From the NCBI RefSeq assembly GCF_048544455.1, contig NC_133536.1, positions 165,588,825 to 165,652,824 on the forward strand: a stretch of 64,000 nt of DNA. The letters run 5' to 3'. Positions within the stretch are counted from its first letter, which is position 1, and every line of letters begins with the position of its first letter. The notes beneath the pieces were generated by a model. That model worked only from the letters and a program-made list of their open reading frames with translations. It did no database searches and had not been told where the DNA came from. Source of the stretch: Silene latifolia. Its lineage: Eukaryota; Streptophyta; Magnoliopsida; Caryophyllales; Caryophyllaceae. Positions 11,366-23,559 of the stretch are shown piece after piece. Made by a program: the position numbers and the translations under genes.

Positions 11366-12679
11366 TGTTGGAGTAGTGTCCTCCACAATAAGTGCGTTTA
11401 CATATTAAATCTTGTAAAAGGAATATCAGGGATTTATCTTTTTATTTGTCAGCTGGTCATCGTTAATCGGTAATGATTGGCTGACTAGAGTTTGACATTA
11501 CTGTCGTGTGACGGCGGTGATCAGTTGATCCCTTTAGGTCACACCTATAGGATGACGCCCAAATAGAATGAATTAATTGTTTGTATGAGATACGAGATAA
11601 TTAATTCCTTGTATTATTTGACTTTTAATTAGTCACGTAAAAGTATTATTTGATGACGGGTTACGAACTCGGGCAGAGAAGATTTATTATTTAATTATGT
11701 GATATTTAAGTAATAAATTAATAATTTAGAATTTATTAATTAATTGTTAATTAATTAATTTTGTGCGATATATGTATATGTTTTGAGGTGGAACTAATTA
11801 GCTATTTATATTTTACAAGAGGTTGTAAAATTAGCTAATTGGGATAATATTGACACATTGTATGTTGATAAAATGGTCTTATGATTACTTAATAGTTAAG
11901 TAGTCATTGGTAGTTAATTTATATTATTTAAGTGTTAAATAATCAAATTAATATTTAATTATGTCAGATAATTAAATATAAGACTTATAAGCATTTGTGG
12001 GGCAAATGTCGAAAATCGAAATGGACCCGGAGGGGACCATTTGGACAGATTTTTATACACTGCTAATACACTCATTGTGAGTGGAAAAGGTAAGCATTTC
12101 CCACTAGCATTTGTATGTGAATTGTATACATTTGCATGCATATATATACCTAAGTCCTTCCATCATTTCTTAGGTTGTAAATTTTAAGAAAATTTGGTCT
12201 TTGTGTGCTTGTTGTGGATGGTTCATATACACCATCAATAGACCATATTTTTCTTCTTATTTTGTTCATACTTTTACAATAAACACATATAAAAATAAAC
12301 TAATAATATTATCAAGGTAATGATATTAATTAGTACATCAAATATACAAATAAACAAGGTTACTACTACATTTACCTAGTTAGTATTTTAGTAGTATTTT
12401 GGGTTTATCTTGGGTGTCACCTTAGGAGATTACCTACTTTGATAATTAAGGTGTTGGAGGATCATCCGTATTGCATTAGCACAAGAACAACATCAAGGAA
12501 GGAGTCCTTGAGTTGTGCCCATTTTGCCTTATAACAATGTAAGGAATTTTTGTCTTAAGATGGTTTAATACCATCTCTTTTATATTTTGCTTTGCATGCA
12601 TGTAGATTTAGACCACCTAAAATTAATTTGTAATTTCGATATCATAAGATGAGTATTAATTTGATCTAAATAGCTAAAA
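11366..12679 (+). repeat. copia 2 5' LTR
   Basis: It begins TGTTGGAGTAGTG and ends CTAAAA, where the 3' LTR has CTAACA, so the terminal CA is mutated here. It is followed within two bases by the primer site. It carries a TATA box at 12139-12149 and a pyrimidine-rich stretch after it. Confidence 0.93.
12139..12149 (+). promoter_or_regulatory. TATA box in copia 2 5' LTR
   Basis: CATATATATACC sits behind GCATG in the LTR and is matched at 20784-20794 in the 3' LTR. It is a plausible transcription start region, about 770 bp into the LTR. Confidence 0.5.
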
Positions 12680-12681
12680 AG

Positions 12682-12693
12682 TGGTATCAGAGC
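12682..12693 (+). promoter_or_regulatory. copia 2 primer binding site (tRNA-Met type)
   Basis: TGGTATCAGAGC lies two bases after the LTR end. It is the standard complement of the 3' end of plant initiator tRNA-Met used by copia elements. Confidence 0.92.
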
Positions 12694-14609
12694 ATTGTTA
12701 TATACATGCATGTTGTCTTAAGACGATCTTAGTAATTTATGAGATAAATTAATAAAATTGATATTATGTTACTAAAATTAGTTTGATCACATAATATTGT
12801 ATTGCATATAAATAATATGGTCTTAGGATGATATGGGACGAAAATTTGATTTTTGTTATATTTTTCCATTTTTTATAACTAAAAATGGCATAAAAATGAA
12901 TAAAAATGCATTAAAATTAATTAAGAGTTAATTAAATTAGATTGCATATTTATTTTATGCATATTTATTTATAAATAACCACATGCATGTTCTATTTATA
13001 AGATAAGTAGTTACTTTAAGTTAATGTGATTAATTTAGATAGTTTATTGATTTTTATTTGATAAAAATTGGTAAATAATGGTTATTTTGCAAATAAATAT
13101 TGATTTAATTTTTGGGCTCGAAATTTTTGAATTTTTAGCTCCTGGAAATTGTTCCAAAATGTACAAAATTTTATTTTAAGTTATTTCAATTTTTATGGTT
13201 TGGTTTAGAATTAAATCGTAAAAATTGCCGTTTTACCGATTAAATTGTAAAATCGATTTAAATAAATTTAAAAACAAAACAATTTTCACTTTCATGTCAT
13301 TTTTGGTATAAGACCTGAAATTTTTTTTCCATAAATTTTATAATTAAATGAAATTTTTCCATAATAATTGTGAATTATTATGTCTTTTTGTCATAATATG
13401 TGTTTTAATCCCATATTAATTCAAGATAATTAGTGAGAATAATTGTTTTGAAATTAGACCAGATTAGTATCATTAGAATATATTAAAATTATTTTAAGAA
13501 TTGATTATGATTTTTATTGGTAAAAATTCCGTCAAAGAAAGCTCAAATGATCGTTGTTGGTAAGTTAGACGATTTGGCATGTCTTTTTCCATAATGCATT
13601 TTATTATTGATTTGGATGAATATTTGTTTTTTAGCATTATAAGCATGTAATTTTTCCTAATATGGCCATAGGTAGAAATTGGTATTTCCCGTAGTGTAAG
13701 GGAATATCGATTTGTTTTGTAATTAATTGCGATTTCGTATCGCCTAATTTGTAATTAATTAATAGTTTTATTTTAATTTTAATTACAAATTGTATAATAG
13801 GATATTGTTATGTAATTTAATTATTAGTAATTAAATGAAGCGTCTAAAGACGGAGTTTTCATGAAGACGGTGTTTTCAGAAAGGCGTTCCGAAATCCTAA
13901 AGAAGGAGGCCAATTTATGAAGACTCAAGGGACCAAGGAGTTGGTTTCCGATATGTAATAATTTTAGTTAATTAGATTAACTAGGTGGCTATATTAGGAC
14001 TTGTTTGTTTATTTATGCATTCATGCCAAATCGTCACTACATGTTTTAATTTTTGTTGTTATCGATTTAATCGTCTAGCATTCACCAATTTTGTTCACTT
14101 AAAAGTGATAGATAATTAAAATGATAAGATATCTCACATTTGTTTAAAATTGAGATTAAGACTTACCAAATAATAGCACCTATGATTCCCTTCTTCATTA
14201 GAGGTAGGTTCGGATCACCGAGGTACACTCTTTTTACGTTGGGTAAGTAGGGTAATAAAAGTTATTACGCGTGAAAATTGGTTGGACTCAACGGGATAAA
14301 TATGGGTTGAATCGGTCCACCGTGCCCATATTTATTCTGGGGCTAAAAGATAGATTTTAAGAAAATTCGTCAACCAAGAGTTCTAGTAGTAGAATCAGTC
14401 AAAATGTTGACTCACCAAATTTATATAAATATGGGTTGAATCGGTCCACCGTGCCCGTGTTTATATAAAATTGGATCTTGGAATCATTTATTTAATTCAG
14501 TGGGAGATCATTATATAAATGGGAACTTGTTAAAATAGTTTCACAAGTTAAAAAAATTTTTAGACGATAAATGTTAATCTTTCCTTTCATTTTCTTTGTA
14601 GTAATCACG
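12694..14609 (+). other. copia 2 leader
   Basis: This is a 1.9-kb AT-rich region between the primer site and gag, with no supported gene. It contains a direct repeat of about 35 bp around TATGGGTTGAATCGG and CACCGTGCCC, at about 14300-14335 and 14427-14460. A purine-rich GAAGACGG cluster lies near 13850-13930. Confidence 0.7.
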
Positions 14610-15559
14610 ATGACTTCTACTAGTGAAACCGTCACCATAGCTACAAATTCATGGCTACGTTCTTTTATGGGCAAATATGTTTTAAAAGCCGACGGTAGTA
14701 ATTTTAAAGATTGGGAGGAACAACTTCGTTAGCTGCCGCAGGTGATGGCAAATTACGCTACCTTGTCGATCCCTCTCCCCCTTCGCCTAGTATTTGGGCC
14801 ACTGCCGATGTAAGGGAGGCTTTTTCAAATTATTAAAAGGAATCCGCTGCAATTAAAAATGTTTTTATTTTTTCAATGGATCCTGCTTTACAAAGGCAAT
14901 GTGTCAAGTTTCGTGATGCACATGAAGTATTCTCGAGGCTTTCAACTATGTTTTCTCAAGCCCCGAGAATAATTCAATATGACACTGCAGTTCGTTTCTT
15001 TGAGACTAACCTCAAAGATGGTCAACCTGTAAGTTCACACGTACTTAAAATGATTGAGTACGTGGAAACTTTAGAGGGGTTAGGATGCAAGATCCCTGAC
15101 GAACTTGTGATGGACCGAGTGCTCCACTCTCTCTCGCGCGTCAAAGGATTTACCCAATTTAGGGTAAATTATAATATGACGAACATGAGAAAGAGTTTAA
15201 ATGAGCTCCATTCTCTGCTTGTGCAAGCAGAGAAGGACATGGGATTGAGTGGGAGTACAAGGAAAGATGTGCTTGCGATAAACGTGAAGGGGAAGAAGCA
15301 GTTTAAGTGGAATGCAGGTAAGAAGCCCATACAGGTGGAGGGCAAAGGTAAAGCAATTGCGAATTGCTCTACCAAGCCTAAACCTATAAAGGGTAATCCT
15401 CTTAAAGATACTTGTAATTACTGTAATAACAAGGGACATTGGAGGCGTAATTGCACGAAATACTTGGATGACATCAAAGCTGGCATTGTGAAGCCAACAT
15501 GTAATTTCTCAATCGAATCTTTTATGATAGACATAAATTATGGTTCAAATACAACTTGA
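14610..15559 (+). pseudogene. copia 2 gag
   Basis: The start ATG at 14610 opens a frame with the copia gag N-terminus (NSWLRSFMGKYVLKADGSNF). It stops at TAG 14730-14732 because a base is missing; the frame resumes one register over. A TAA at 14834-14836 follows. Then comes a clean block with VKFRDAHEVFSRLSTMF, the LEGLGCKIPDELV region and a zinc knuckle CNYCNNKGHWRRNC (about 15410-15455). The frame runs into the protease after TGA 15557-15559. Gag forms the particle and its knuckle binds RNA. Confidence 0.88.
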
Positions 15560-18500
15560 GTATTAGATACTGGTTGTGGTTCTCACTTGTGCAATCATTT
15601 GCAGGGCCTAAAAAGCATAAGAAAGCTAAACAAGGGTGATGTTGATCTCTGAATGGGTAACGGGTCTAAAGTAGCCGTCGTCTCAGTAGGAACTTATATA
15701 CTTAACTTAGCTTCGGGGTTGCAGTTGTTTCTTAATAATTGTTATTTTGTAACAACGTTGTCTAGAAATATAATATCAGTATCTGTGTTAGACACAGAAG
15801 GTTTTTCTTTTGTAATTAAAGACAAACGTTGTACTTTTTCCCTTAATGGGATTGTATATAGCGAAGCTATTTCAATCAATGGTATTTATATTCTAGATAC
15901 GTGCAATGATGTTTATCATTTAGATAATAAAAGACTCAAAACAGGTGATTCCGATCAATCTTTTTTATAGCATTGTCGATTAGGACACACTAACGAGAAA
16001 CGCATTAAAAGACTAGTGTCGACTGGTATAATTAAACCTTTTGATTTCGAATCATTTGGTACTTGCGAATCTTGTCTTCTTGGCAAGATGACTCGTTCAC
16101 CTTTTCTAGGAAAAGGATCTCGAGCTAGTGAGTTGTTGGGTTTAATACGCACCGATGTATGTGGTCCAATAACAGTCACTACTAGAGGTAATTATGACTA
16201 TTTCATTACTTTTACCGATGACATGAGTAGATATGGGTATATCTACTTAATGAGGTATAAAAGTGAAGCTTTTGATAAGTTCAAAGAGTTTCAGAATGAA
16301 GTAGAAAACCAATTAAATAAGAAGATTAAAGCATTACGATCAGATCGTGGTGGGGAGTATTTAAGCAATAACTTAAGAGATCACCTTACAAACTGTGGTA
16401 TTGTATCCCAGTTAACTCCTCCTGGCACACCACAATTAAATGGTGTGGCCGAAAGGAGGAATCGAACTTTATTAGATATAGTCCGATCAATGATGAGTCA
16501 AACAGAGTTATCTAAGTCATTCTGGGGTTTTGCCATTTTATCTGTTGTACGCTCACTTATTCAAAGTCCCACTAAAGCAACTGACAAAACTCCATATGAG
16601 ATATGGAAAGGGAAAGTCCCGAATCTGCGATACATGAATGTATGGAGTTGTGATGCTTATGTCAAGAGCAAGTCTGACGATAAGCTTGCACCTCGTTCTG
16701 AAAAATGTATTTTTGTAGGCTACTCGAAGGAAACTTGTGGATATTACTTCTACAATAGTAGCGAGAACAAAGTGTTTGTGGCTCGTGAAACTATCTTTCT
16801 AGAAAGAGAGTTTATTTCTAGAAGACAGAGTGGGAGAAAATTTGAACTTGATGAAGTTCAAGAGCCACAAACTGATATGACAATACAGGAAGATGTTCCT
16901 TCTACGTCTGTATCGGTTATTGTTTCTTCTGAACCTAGGAGATCAGAGAGGGTTAGTCGCCAGCCTGATAGATACCTTGGTGTCATCGAGGAAGATGGTG
17001 ACTATGAGGTTTTACTTTTGGAAAGTGATGAACCCAAGACCTACAAAGCTTCTGACTCTAAGCTATGGCTCGAGGCCATGCAATCCGAAATGGATTCGAT
17101 TTACGATAATCAGGTATGGGACCTGGTTGACTTACCTAAAGATGTTTGACCTCTTCAGTGTAAATGGATATTCAAGATTAAAATCGGCATGGATGGACAT
17201 AAAGATGTATACAAAGCTAGATTGGTGGCAAAAGATTTCACCCAGGTTCATGGTTTACACTATGAATTTAGAGCTGATCAAATGGCCCAAACCCATTGGC
17301 CCTACCCGGCCCGGCCTGCTTTTTGGAAGGGCTTGAGCCTTTAGTTTTGGCCCAAAAAAGCCCATGGGCCGGCCTAAAAAGGCCCAAAATATTTTGGGGC
17401 CGGGTTTGGGCCAAGCGTTTGGCCCGACCCGGCCCATATTTATTAATAATGAATTTTTTTTCTAATAGAACCTATTAAAGTAGCGTTAAAGTTATACCCA
17501 ACTCTTTACAAACTCAAGTATATTTTTTTAGATTTATAAAATAAAGTATGCATAACATAAATCATATCTACGAATGCATGATTAAGCATTCTAAAGTGGC
17601 GATATTTGTCTTTATTTTATTATAGAGAGCAATTCATATGGATTTCATCATATTTTGTACAATTTTATACACTATGTATGTTTTAAAAGTTGTAACTGAA
17701 AGTATTACGCTAATTATTTCCTAGGGTAAGTCGTAAATTTTAGGTCCCGAAAAAGCCCATTTAGACCCAAAAGCCCACATTAGCCCATAAGGGTCGGGTT
17801 TGGGCTTGCTAAATAAGTCCATGCATTTGGCCCGACCCGGCCCGAACCATACAAATGGGCCGCTTCTGTTAGAAAGGCACGACCCAAACCCGCATTGGCT
17901 CGACCCATGATCACCTCTGACTATGATGAAACTTTTGCACCAGTTGTTATGCTTAGATCTGTTCGGATAATGTTAGCGATTGCTGCATTTCATGATTATG
18001 AGATATGGCAAATGGTTGTCAAAACCGCTTTCTTGAACAGGTTTCTGGAAGAGCAAGTGTTCATGACATAACCTGAGGGTTTTGTGGATCCTAAAAATCC
18101 TAACAAAGTATGCAAACTTAAGAGATCCATTTATGGTTTTAAGCAAGCGTCAAGGAATTGGAATCATCGTATTGATCATGTTATTAAACAGAATGATTTT
18201 TCTCGAAGTGATGAGGAACCATGTTTATACATGAAGTTTAGTGGGAGTAAAGTTGTTTTCTTACTTCTTTATGTGGACGACATATTACTCATTGGGAATG
18301 ACGTAGATATGCTTGCTTCTGTCAAGAAGTGGTTAGGAAATCACTTCCAAATGAAAGATTTGGGCGAAACTCAGCGCATCTTGGGTATCCGGATCTATAG
18401 GGATAGATCCAAAAGGATATTAGCATTGAGTCAAGAAGCCTATATCGATAAGATTCTTGACCGATTCAATATGAAAAACTCCAAGAGAGGTTTTCTACCT

Positions 18501-19244
18501 ATGGGCAGTGGGATCACTTTGAGTAAGTCAGAGTGTCCTACTGAGCCTAAGGATATTGAATGCATGAAATCGATTCCCTATGCTTCCGCTGTTGGATCGA
18601 TCATGTATGCTATGATGTGTTCTCGTCCTGACGTCTCGTATGCTTTGAGTATGACGAGTCATTTTCAGAAAACTCCAGGTGAGAGTCACTGGATAGCCAT
18701 CAAGAATATTCTAAAGTACTTGAGAAGGACTAAAGATTCATTCTTAGTGTTTGGAGGAGAATCTGAATTACGTATAAGAGGTTATACGGATGCTAGTTTC
18801 CAAACCGATAGGGATGATTTGAAATCCCAGGCTGGTTTTGTTTTTCTGTTGAACGGAGGGGCGGTTTGCTGGAGAAGTTTTAAAGAATCCATGACTGCTG
18901 ATTCTACCACGGAAGCTGAGTACATTGCAGCCTCTGAAGCTGCAAAGGAGGCTGTTTGGATTAGGCAATTTTTAGAGGGACTGAAAGTAGTTCCTACCGC
19001 CGAGAATCCTATCACTTTGTATTGTGATAACAGTGGGGCTATTTTTCAAGCAAAAGAGCCCAAGTCTAGTAACAAGTCTAGACACATACTTAGGAAATTT
19101 CATGTAATTAGAGATTTAACTACAGTTTGTAAGGTTGGGACAGCTGACAACATCGCTGATCCTTTAACCAAACCTTTGTCTCAAGCCAAACATGATAGTC
19201 ATGTAGTTTCGATGGGATTGAGACGAATGCCAGAACTGTTGTAA
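15560..19244 (+). pseudogene. copia 2 protease-integrase-RT-RNase H, with stops and a MITE insertion
   Basis: The protease motif VLDTGCGSHLC follows directly after the stop at 15557. Stops at 15650-15652, 15968-15970 (a Trp codon in copia 1) and 17147-17149 interrupt a single frame that encodes the zinc finger, integrase (RTDVCGP, SDRGGEYL, NGVAERRNRT) and the start of reverse transcriptase. A hAT MITE splits the gene at 17266-17919. Downstream the frame resumes, has TAA 18069-18071 in place of a Gln codon, and is then open for 386 codons (LYVDDILLIG, GYTDASFQ, STTEAEYIAASE, CDNSGAIF). RNase H lacks about eight residues relative to copia 1 after HVIRD, an in-frame deletion. Confidence 0.92.
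17266..17919. mobile_element. hAT-type MITE inside copia 2 pol
   Basis: About 650 bp of unrelated sequence interrupts the codons for the HYDETFAP motif. The flanking 7 bp ACTATGA is present on both sides (17259-17265, 17920-17926). The ends form an imperfect inverted repeat: TAGAGCTGATCA at the left and TGATCACCTCTG at the right. Both arms are full of GGCCC, CCCGGCCC and GGGCCGG blocks, while the centre (about 17440-17740) is AT-rich. There is no coding frame. The terminal TAGAG/CAGAG sequence and TSD size fit plant hAT MITEs. The exact left boundary is uncertain by about three bases. Confidence 0.8.
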
Positions 19245-19998
19245 ATTATATGATATGTAATAATTAAGATATTGTATTTATTATTTCATATATGATAATT
19301 ACATTTATCGTTGCATTCAGTTTTATATCTGAATTTTTATATACTTTGTTTTATCCAAATAGATTGTAGTGACAAAGTTGAACTCTATTAAAGTGAACTG
19401 GATTAACATTGTATTTTGTCCCTAGTTACTTAATGAGGTGACATCTCGGAGTGACTAGATTGTAAGGCGATAGATGACAGGTTCGACTGTCATATGGTCA
19501 TATTGATGACTGGTTGCTTACATAGGCAAATTGTGAGACGATTTGTCGGACAGTGACCGTTTATAGAGTCCTTTTGTTGTTAGGTCGTAACGAGGATTTT
19601 TATATATTCCTACGAGTCAATTCTTTAGACTGGTGAGTATTTGTCTGAGTTGGTGCGGTTTTCTGGTGGCTTTGGTTTTTGTTCTATGTCGCACCATAAA
19701 AGGAGGCCGATGAGCATTTACCGGGTCATTGTGATCTGTATCGAACGAATAAGATAGGTCAACGGGATTGTCCATTTATGTCATATTTTATCTCAAGGCC
19801 ACAAGAGGAGAGGTGACTGGAAGTGCGTGGCCACGCGCGGATGAGATCTATGGTAGATTATCCGGTCAGTAAGTCATTCTCCTGATCGAGGAAACCACTT
19901 TATGATATGATCACGTGCAAGAACGACCTGAAAGACATATTGCATTAAGTGGGAGATATTATTGGACAAGAGAATTGGTAACGCACACTTGTGTCGGA
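19245..19998 (+). other. copia 2 untranslated region between pol and 3' LTR
   Basis: No gene is seen. The sequence is homologous to 2673-3426 of copia 1. It ends at the polypurine tract. Confidence 0.7.
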
Positions 19999-20010
19999 CA
20001 AGTGGGAGAT
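19999..20010 (+). promoter_or_regulatory. copia 2 polypurine tract
   Basis: CAAGTGGGAGAT lies immediately upstream of the 3' LTR and is identical to the copia 1 tract. Confidence 0.82.
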
Positions 20011-21324
20011 TGTTAAAGTAGTGTCCTCCACAATAAGTGCGTTTACATATTAAATCTTGTAAAAGGAATATCAGGGATTTATCTTTTTATTTGTCAGCTG
20101 GTCATCATTAATCGGTAATGATTGGCTGACTAGAGTTTGACATTATTCTTGTCGTGTGACGGTGATCGATTGATCCCTTTAGGTCACACCTATAGGATGA
20201 CGCCCAAATAGAATGAATTAATTGTTTGTAAGAGATACGAGATAATTAATTTCTTGTATTATTTGACTTTTAATTAGTCACGTAAAAGTATTATTTGATG
20301 ATTGGTTACGAACTCGGGCAGAGAAGATTTATTATTTAATTATGTGATATTTAAGTAATAAATTAATAATTTAGAATTTATTAATTAATTGTTAATTAAT
20401 TAATTTTATGCGATATGTGTATATGTTTTGAGGTGGAATTAATTCGCTATTTATATTTTACAAGAGGTTATAAAATTAGCTAATTGGGATAATATTGACA
20501 CATTGTATGTTGATAAAATGGTCTTATGATTACTTAATAGTTAAGTAGTCATTGGTAGTTAATTTATATTATTTAAGTGTTAAATAATCAAATTAATATT
20601 TAATTATGTCAGATAATTAAATATAATACTTATAAGCATTTATGGGGCAAATGTCGAAAGTCGAAATGGACCCGGAGGGGACCATTTGGACAGATTTTTA
20701 TACACTACTAATACACTCATTGTGAGTGGAAAAGGTAGGCATTTCCCACTAGAATTTGTATGTGAATTGTATACATTTGCATGCCTATATATACCTAAGT
20801 CCTTCCATCATTTCTTAGGTTGGAAATTTTAAGAAAAATTGGTCTTTGTATGCTTGTTATGGATGGTTCATATACACCATCAATAGACCATATTTTTCTT
20901 CTTATTTTGTTCATCCTTTTACAATAAACACATATAAAAGTAAACTAATAATATTATCAAGGTAACAATATTAATTAGTACATCAAATATACAAATAAAC
21001 AAGGTTACTACTACATTTACCTAGTTAGTATTTTAGTAGTATTTTGGGTTTATCTTGGGTGTCACCTTAGGAGATTACCTACTTTGGTAATTAAGGTGTT
21101 GGAGGATCATTCTTATTGCATTAGCACAAGAACAACATCAAGGAAGGAGTCCTTGAGTTGTGCCCATTTTGCCTTATAACAATGTAAGGAATTTTTGTCT
21201 TAAGATGGTTTAATATCATCTCTTTTATATTTTGCTTTGCATGCATGTAGATTTAGACCACCTAAAATTAATTTGTAATTTTGATATCATAAGATGAGTA
21301 TTAATTTGATCTAAATAACTAACA
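20011..21324 (+). repeat. copia 2 3' LTR
   Basis: It begins TGTTAAAGTAGTG and ends CTAACA. It is the same length as the 5' LTR (1314 bp) and only slightly diverged from it. Confidence 0.94.
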
Positions 21325-21329
21325 CATCA
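21325..21329. repeat. copia 2 target site duplication, right copy
   Basis: CATCA matches 11361-11365 exactly. Confidence 0.93.
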
Positions 21330-21622
21330 GTCAGGGTAAAGTTGTCGGGTAGTTGATCCTCGACGGGTTCAAATCTTTGGTTGTTCTCGAGGTGGATGTT
21401 GTTACCTCGGGCTAGGAGTTGTTCTTCCAAGAGTTTGAGCCTCTTCTCAATTTCAATTAAGGGTGGAGTGTTGTGTTCGCCAGTATCCTTGTTTTCCGGG
21501 GTGTCGATACGGGTCTCGACACGGTCCAGGGTGACCTTAAGAGCAGTGAGTAGGCTGGCTAGCTGGGCAGTTGTTACATCTCTGTTGTCATTGTTGTTGG
21601 ACAAAGTTGAAGACGGGGCCAT
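21330..21622 (-). pseudogene. G1 gag, N-terminal part
   Basis: The frame starts MAPSSTLSNNNDNRDV at 21622. It contains a predicted coiled-coil-like stretch (IEIEKRLKLLEEQL) and continues to the copia 2 junction in the LPDNFTLTDV region. Ignoring copia 2, it reads on into 11360 with a TGA near 11320. The start is chosen as the first ATG of the open frame after the long leader. It is the N-terminus of the capsid protein. Confidence 0.82.
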
Positions 21623-23080
21623 GGTTCTGAGGCAGAAAAACGGCTCACGTTACATCTCAATCTGACACGGTTCAAAGACTGAACGCAGACAACACAAAGG
21701 ACGGAACAAAGATCGGACTCAACAAGACGAGAATGATTGTGTGTGGTATCTCGGTGCTGACTCGATTCATGACGTGACGGTGTTGACCGAACTTTTTGAC
21801 TTACGTCCAACGTAGTGGCGTGACGCCGTTGGACGAGTCTCGTGGTGAGATGACTCATAAGTAAAGACCCATAAGTGCATTTGCTTCGACTCGATAGACA
21901 CGAGGCGGAATTGGAATGGTGGACTGAAGTTTTCGAAAATAGAGATTTTCAAAAAGATTCGTTTGTCGCTTTATGGACGGCTTCCGAAGAATAGGGATCT
22001 CCGAAAGTCGGTCAGTTGAAGGGTCGTCTTAAGTTTGTTTTCAAAAGACGGTTTGAGTTTGAGTCAGCTCGGAAAACAATGTACTGTTTCCAGAGACGGT
22101 TTTTGAAATTCAAAATTGTATGTTTTGACAATCGAGTTTTGAAATGTTTGAAAAGGTCTCGGGGACGGTGTATGGTCCTCGGGATCTTGAAAATCTCTCG
22201 AGAAAAGGGTGTGTGCTTTTCTCGGGTTTTGAAAGAGCCATTGTCGGCGCGAGACGGGTTAAAATCAGTGTCTTGACACGGCAATTATAACGGCATAAAA
22301 AAGTGTTTTGAAATGGTTGCAGAAAACCGAGTTTGAAAATCGTCATTACAACGGCCTAGAAAGGCGTGTTGAAATGGTTATAGAAAACCGGGTTTGAAAA
22401 TCGTCATTACGACGGCCTATAAAGTCGTGTTGAAATAGTTGTAGAAAACTGGGTTTTAAAATCGTCATTACGACGGCCTAGAAAGGTGTGTTGAAATGGT
22501 TGTACAAAACCGGGTTTGAAAATCGTCATTACGACGGCTTAGAAAGGCGTGTTGTTTGAAATACAACGGTCGGCGAAAGACCGAGGTTTGAAATAGCCAA
22601 TATAATGGCGCAAAAGGGTGTATTTGAAAGTTGAAAATGACACGGAAGGACTTATGATCACATAACACATAAGCACTCAAAGTTTCATTATATTATACAT
22701 AATGCTGACACGGGTTTTGGCTTAAAGGGTGGGTTACACACCAAGCAATCAAACCCCAGTTTTCGAGAGGGATACCAATCCAAACAAAAATGTGTAAGGA
22801 GGGTGCCCTAGCCTCGTGCTCAAAAGTGATGAAAGCTTTTTGACAAAACAGAAATGTGTATCGTCAACGGTATACTTGACTCAATTGGGATTCGAAACGT
22901 GGGGATGAGAAAACTCACGCCGATGGGACGAGCCAATTGCTCGAAAAGGGTTAGGTTATGGGCCCGGACAAGGAACCCGACTATGACCGTAATATCAATT
23001 AATGCATTTCAACTAAGACCTCGTTTTAGATCGGTCGGTTTCATCTCGGCAAGGGTCTCGAAACGATGCAAGAGATATTT
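21623..23080 (-). other. G1 leader between primer site and gag
   Basis: About 1.46 kb on the minus strand without a supported gene. It contains 61-bp tandem repeats (22274-22575) and many AAAACCG and CTCGGG words. Long leaders with tandem repeats are usual in Tat elements. Confidence 0.7.
22274..22575. repeat. 61-bp tandem repeat array, about 4.5 copies
   Basis: Unit starts carrying (G/T)AAAATCGTCATTAC occur at 22335, 22396, 22457 and 22518, exactly 61 bp apart, with a partial unit before and after. The copies differ at a few bases each. The array lies in the G1 leader. Confidence 0.92.
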
Positions 23081-23090
23081 GGAGTCGCCA
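23081..23090 (-). promoter_or_regulatory. G1 primer binding site
   Basis: The minus strand reads TGGCGACTCC a few bases after the LTR end. This resembles the tRNA-Arg-type primer sites reported for Ogre/Tat elements, though the match beyond ten bases is poor. The homologous place in G2 reads TGGGGACTCC. Confidence 0.6.
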
Positions 23091-23099
23091 TCAAACATT

Positions 23100-23436
23100 T
23101 GTGGGATGCTTGGAACCCGTTCGAATCCACTTTATACCTAGGTCAATCAAGGCAAAAAGCGGTGTTTGACATAGGTACTAAAGATAAGGAATCGTCCCCC
23201 TTTAGCATCCTATCTCTAGAATGACTCTCGTACGCCCTGGATAAGGTCGTCCACTATCCAAAGTTTCTGAGTAAGAGGTGAAGGTACGTATTGGGAAGCC
23301 CTTTAATTAGACACCCAATCTCGCCCGCGGTAGCGGCCTCTACTGATCGATCTTGGTTGGTTAAATGCAAAAATTGATAAAATGGGTAAATGCATGAATG
23401 CGCATCCATTAGTTAGAACCTAACATGTGAGCTTTC
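23100..23436 (-). repeat. G1 5' LTR, 3' portion
   Basis: This is the inner end of the LTR next to the primer site. It is homologous to G2 around 46353-46690, including the phrase GAGGGTACGTATTAGGAAG in G2 and its variant here. It is interrupted at 23436 by the LINE; the LTR continues at 28853. Confidence 0.82.
23422..23436. repeat. LINE target site duplication, left copy
   Basis: AACATGTGAGCTTTC occurs here and again at 28838-28852 after the poly-A tail. It is a typical target-primed insertion footprint. Confidence 0.94.
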
Positions 23437-23559
23437 AAAAAAATTGACAAGACAAAGTAACCATTCACAACAAGAATTGATTTGAGAAAAAATGTTAGAG
23501 ATAGAGAGAGAGTGCGATTTTATCTCTGAAATTCTGACCTAAAATTATGTGTCGTCACC

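Larger units (their letters stand above)
11366..21324 (+). mobile_element. Ty1/copia retrotransposon 'copia 2', structurally complete
   Basis: Two 1314-bp LTRs (11366-12679 and 20011-21324) enclose a tRNA-Met-type primer site, a 1.9-kb leader, gag, pol and a polypurine tract. The flanking five bases are CATCA on both sides (11361-11365, 21325-21329), a perfect target site duplication. The insertion interrupts the G1 gag, and the two halves of that gene read across once the element and one TSD are ignored. By eye the LTRs differ at roughly 30 positions plus small indels. The inserted gag and pol carry many lesions, so the element cannot move by itself. Confidence 0.95.

Noticed and set aside
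12682..12693. TGGTATCAGAGC and similar sites as parts of tRNA genes
   Set aside because: They stand next to LTR ends as primer binding sites; no cloverleaf surrounds them.
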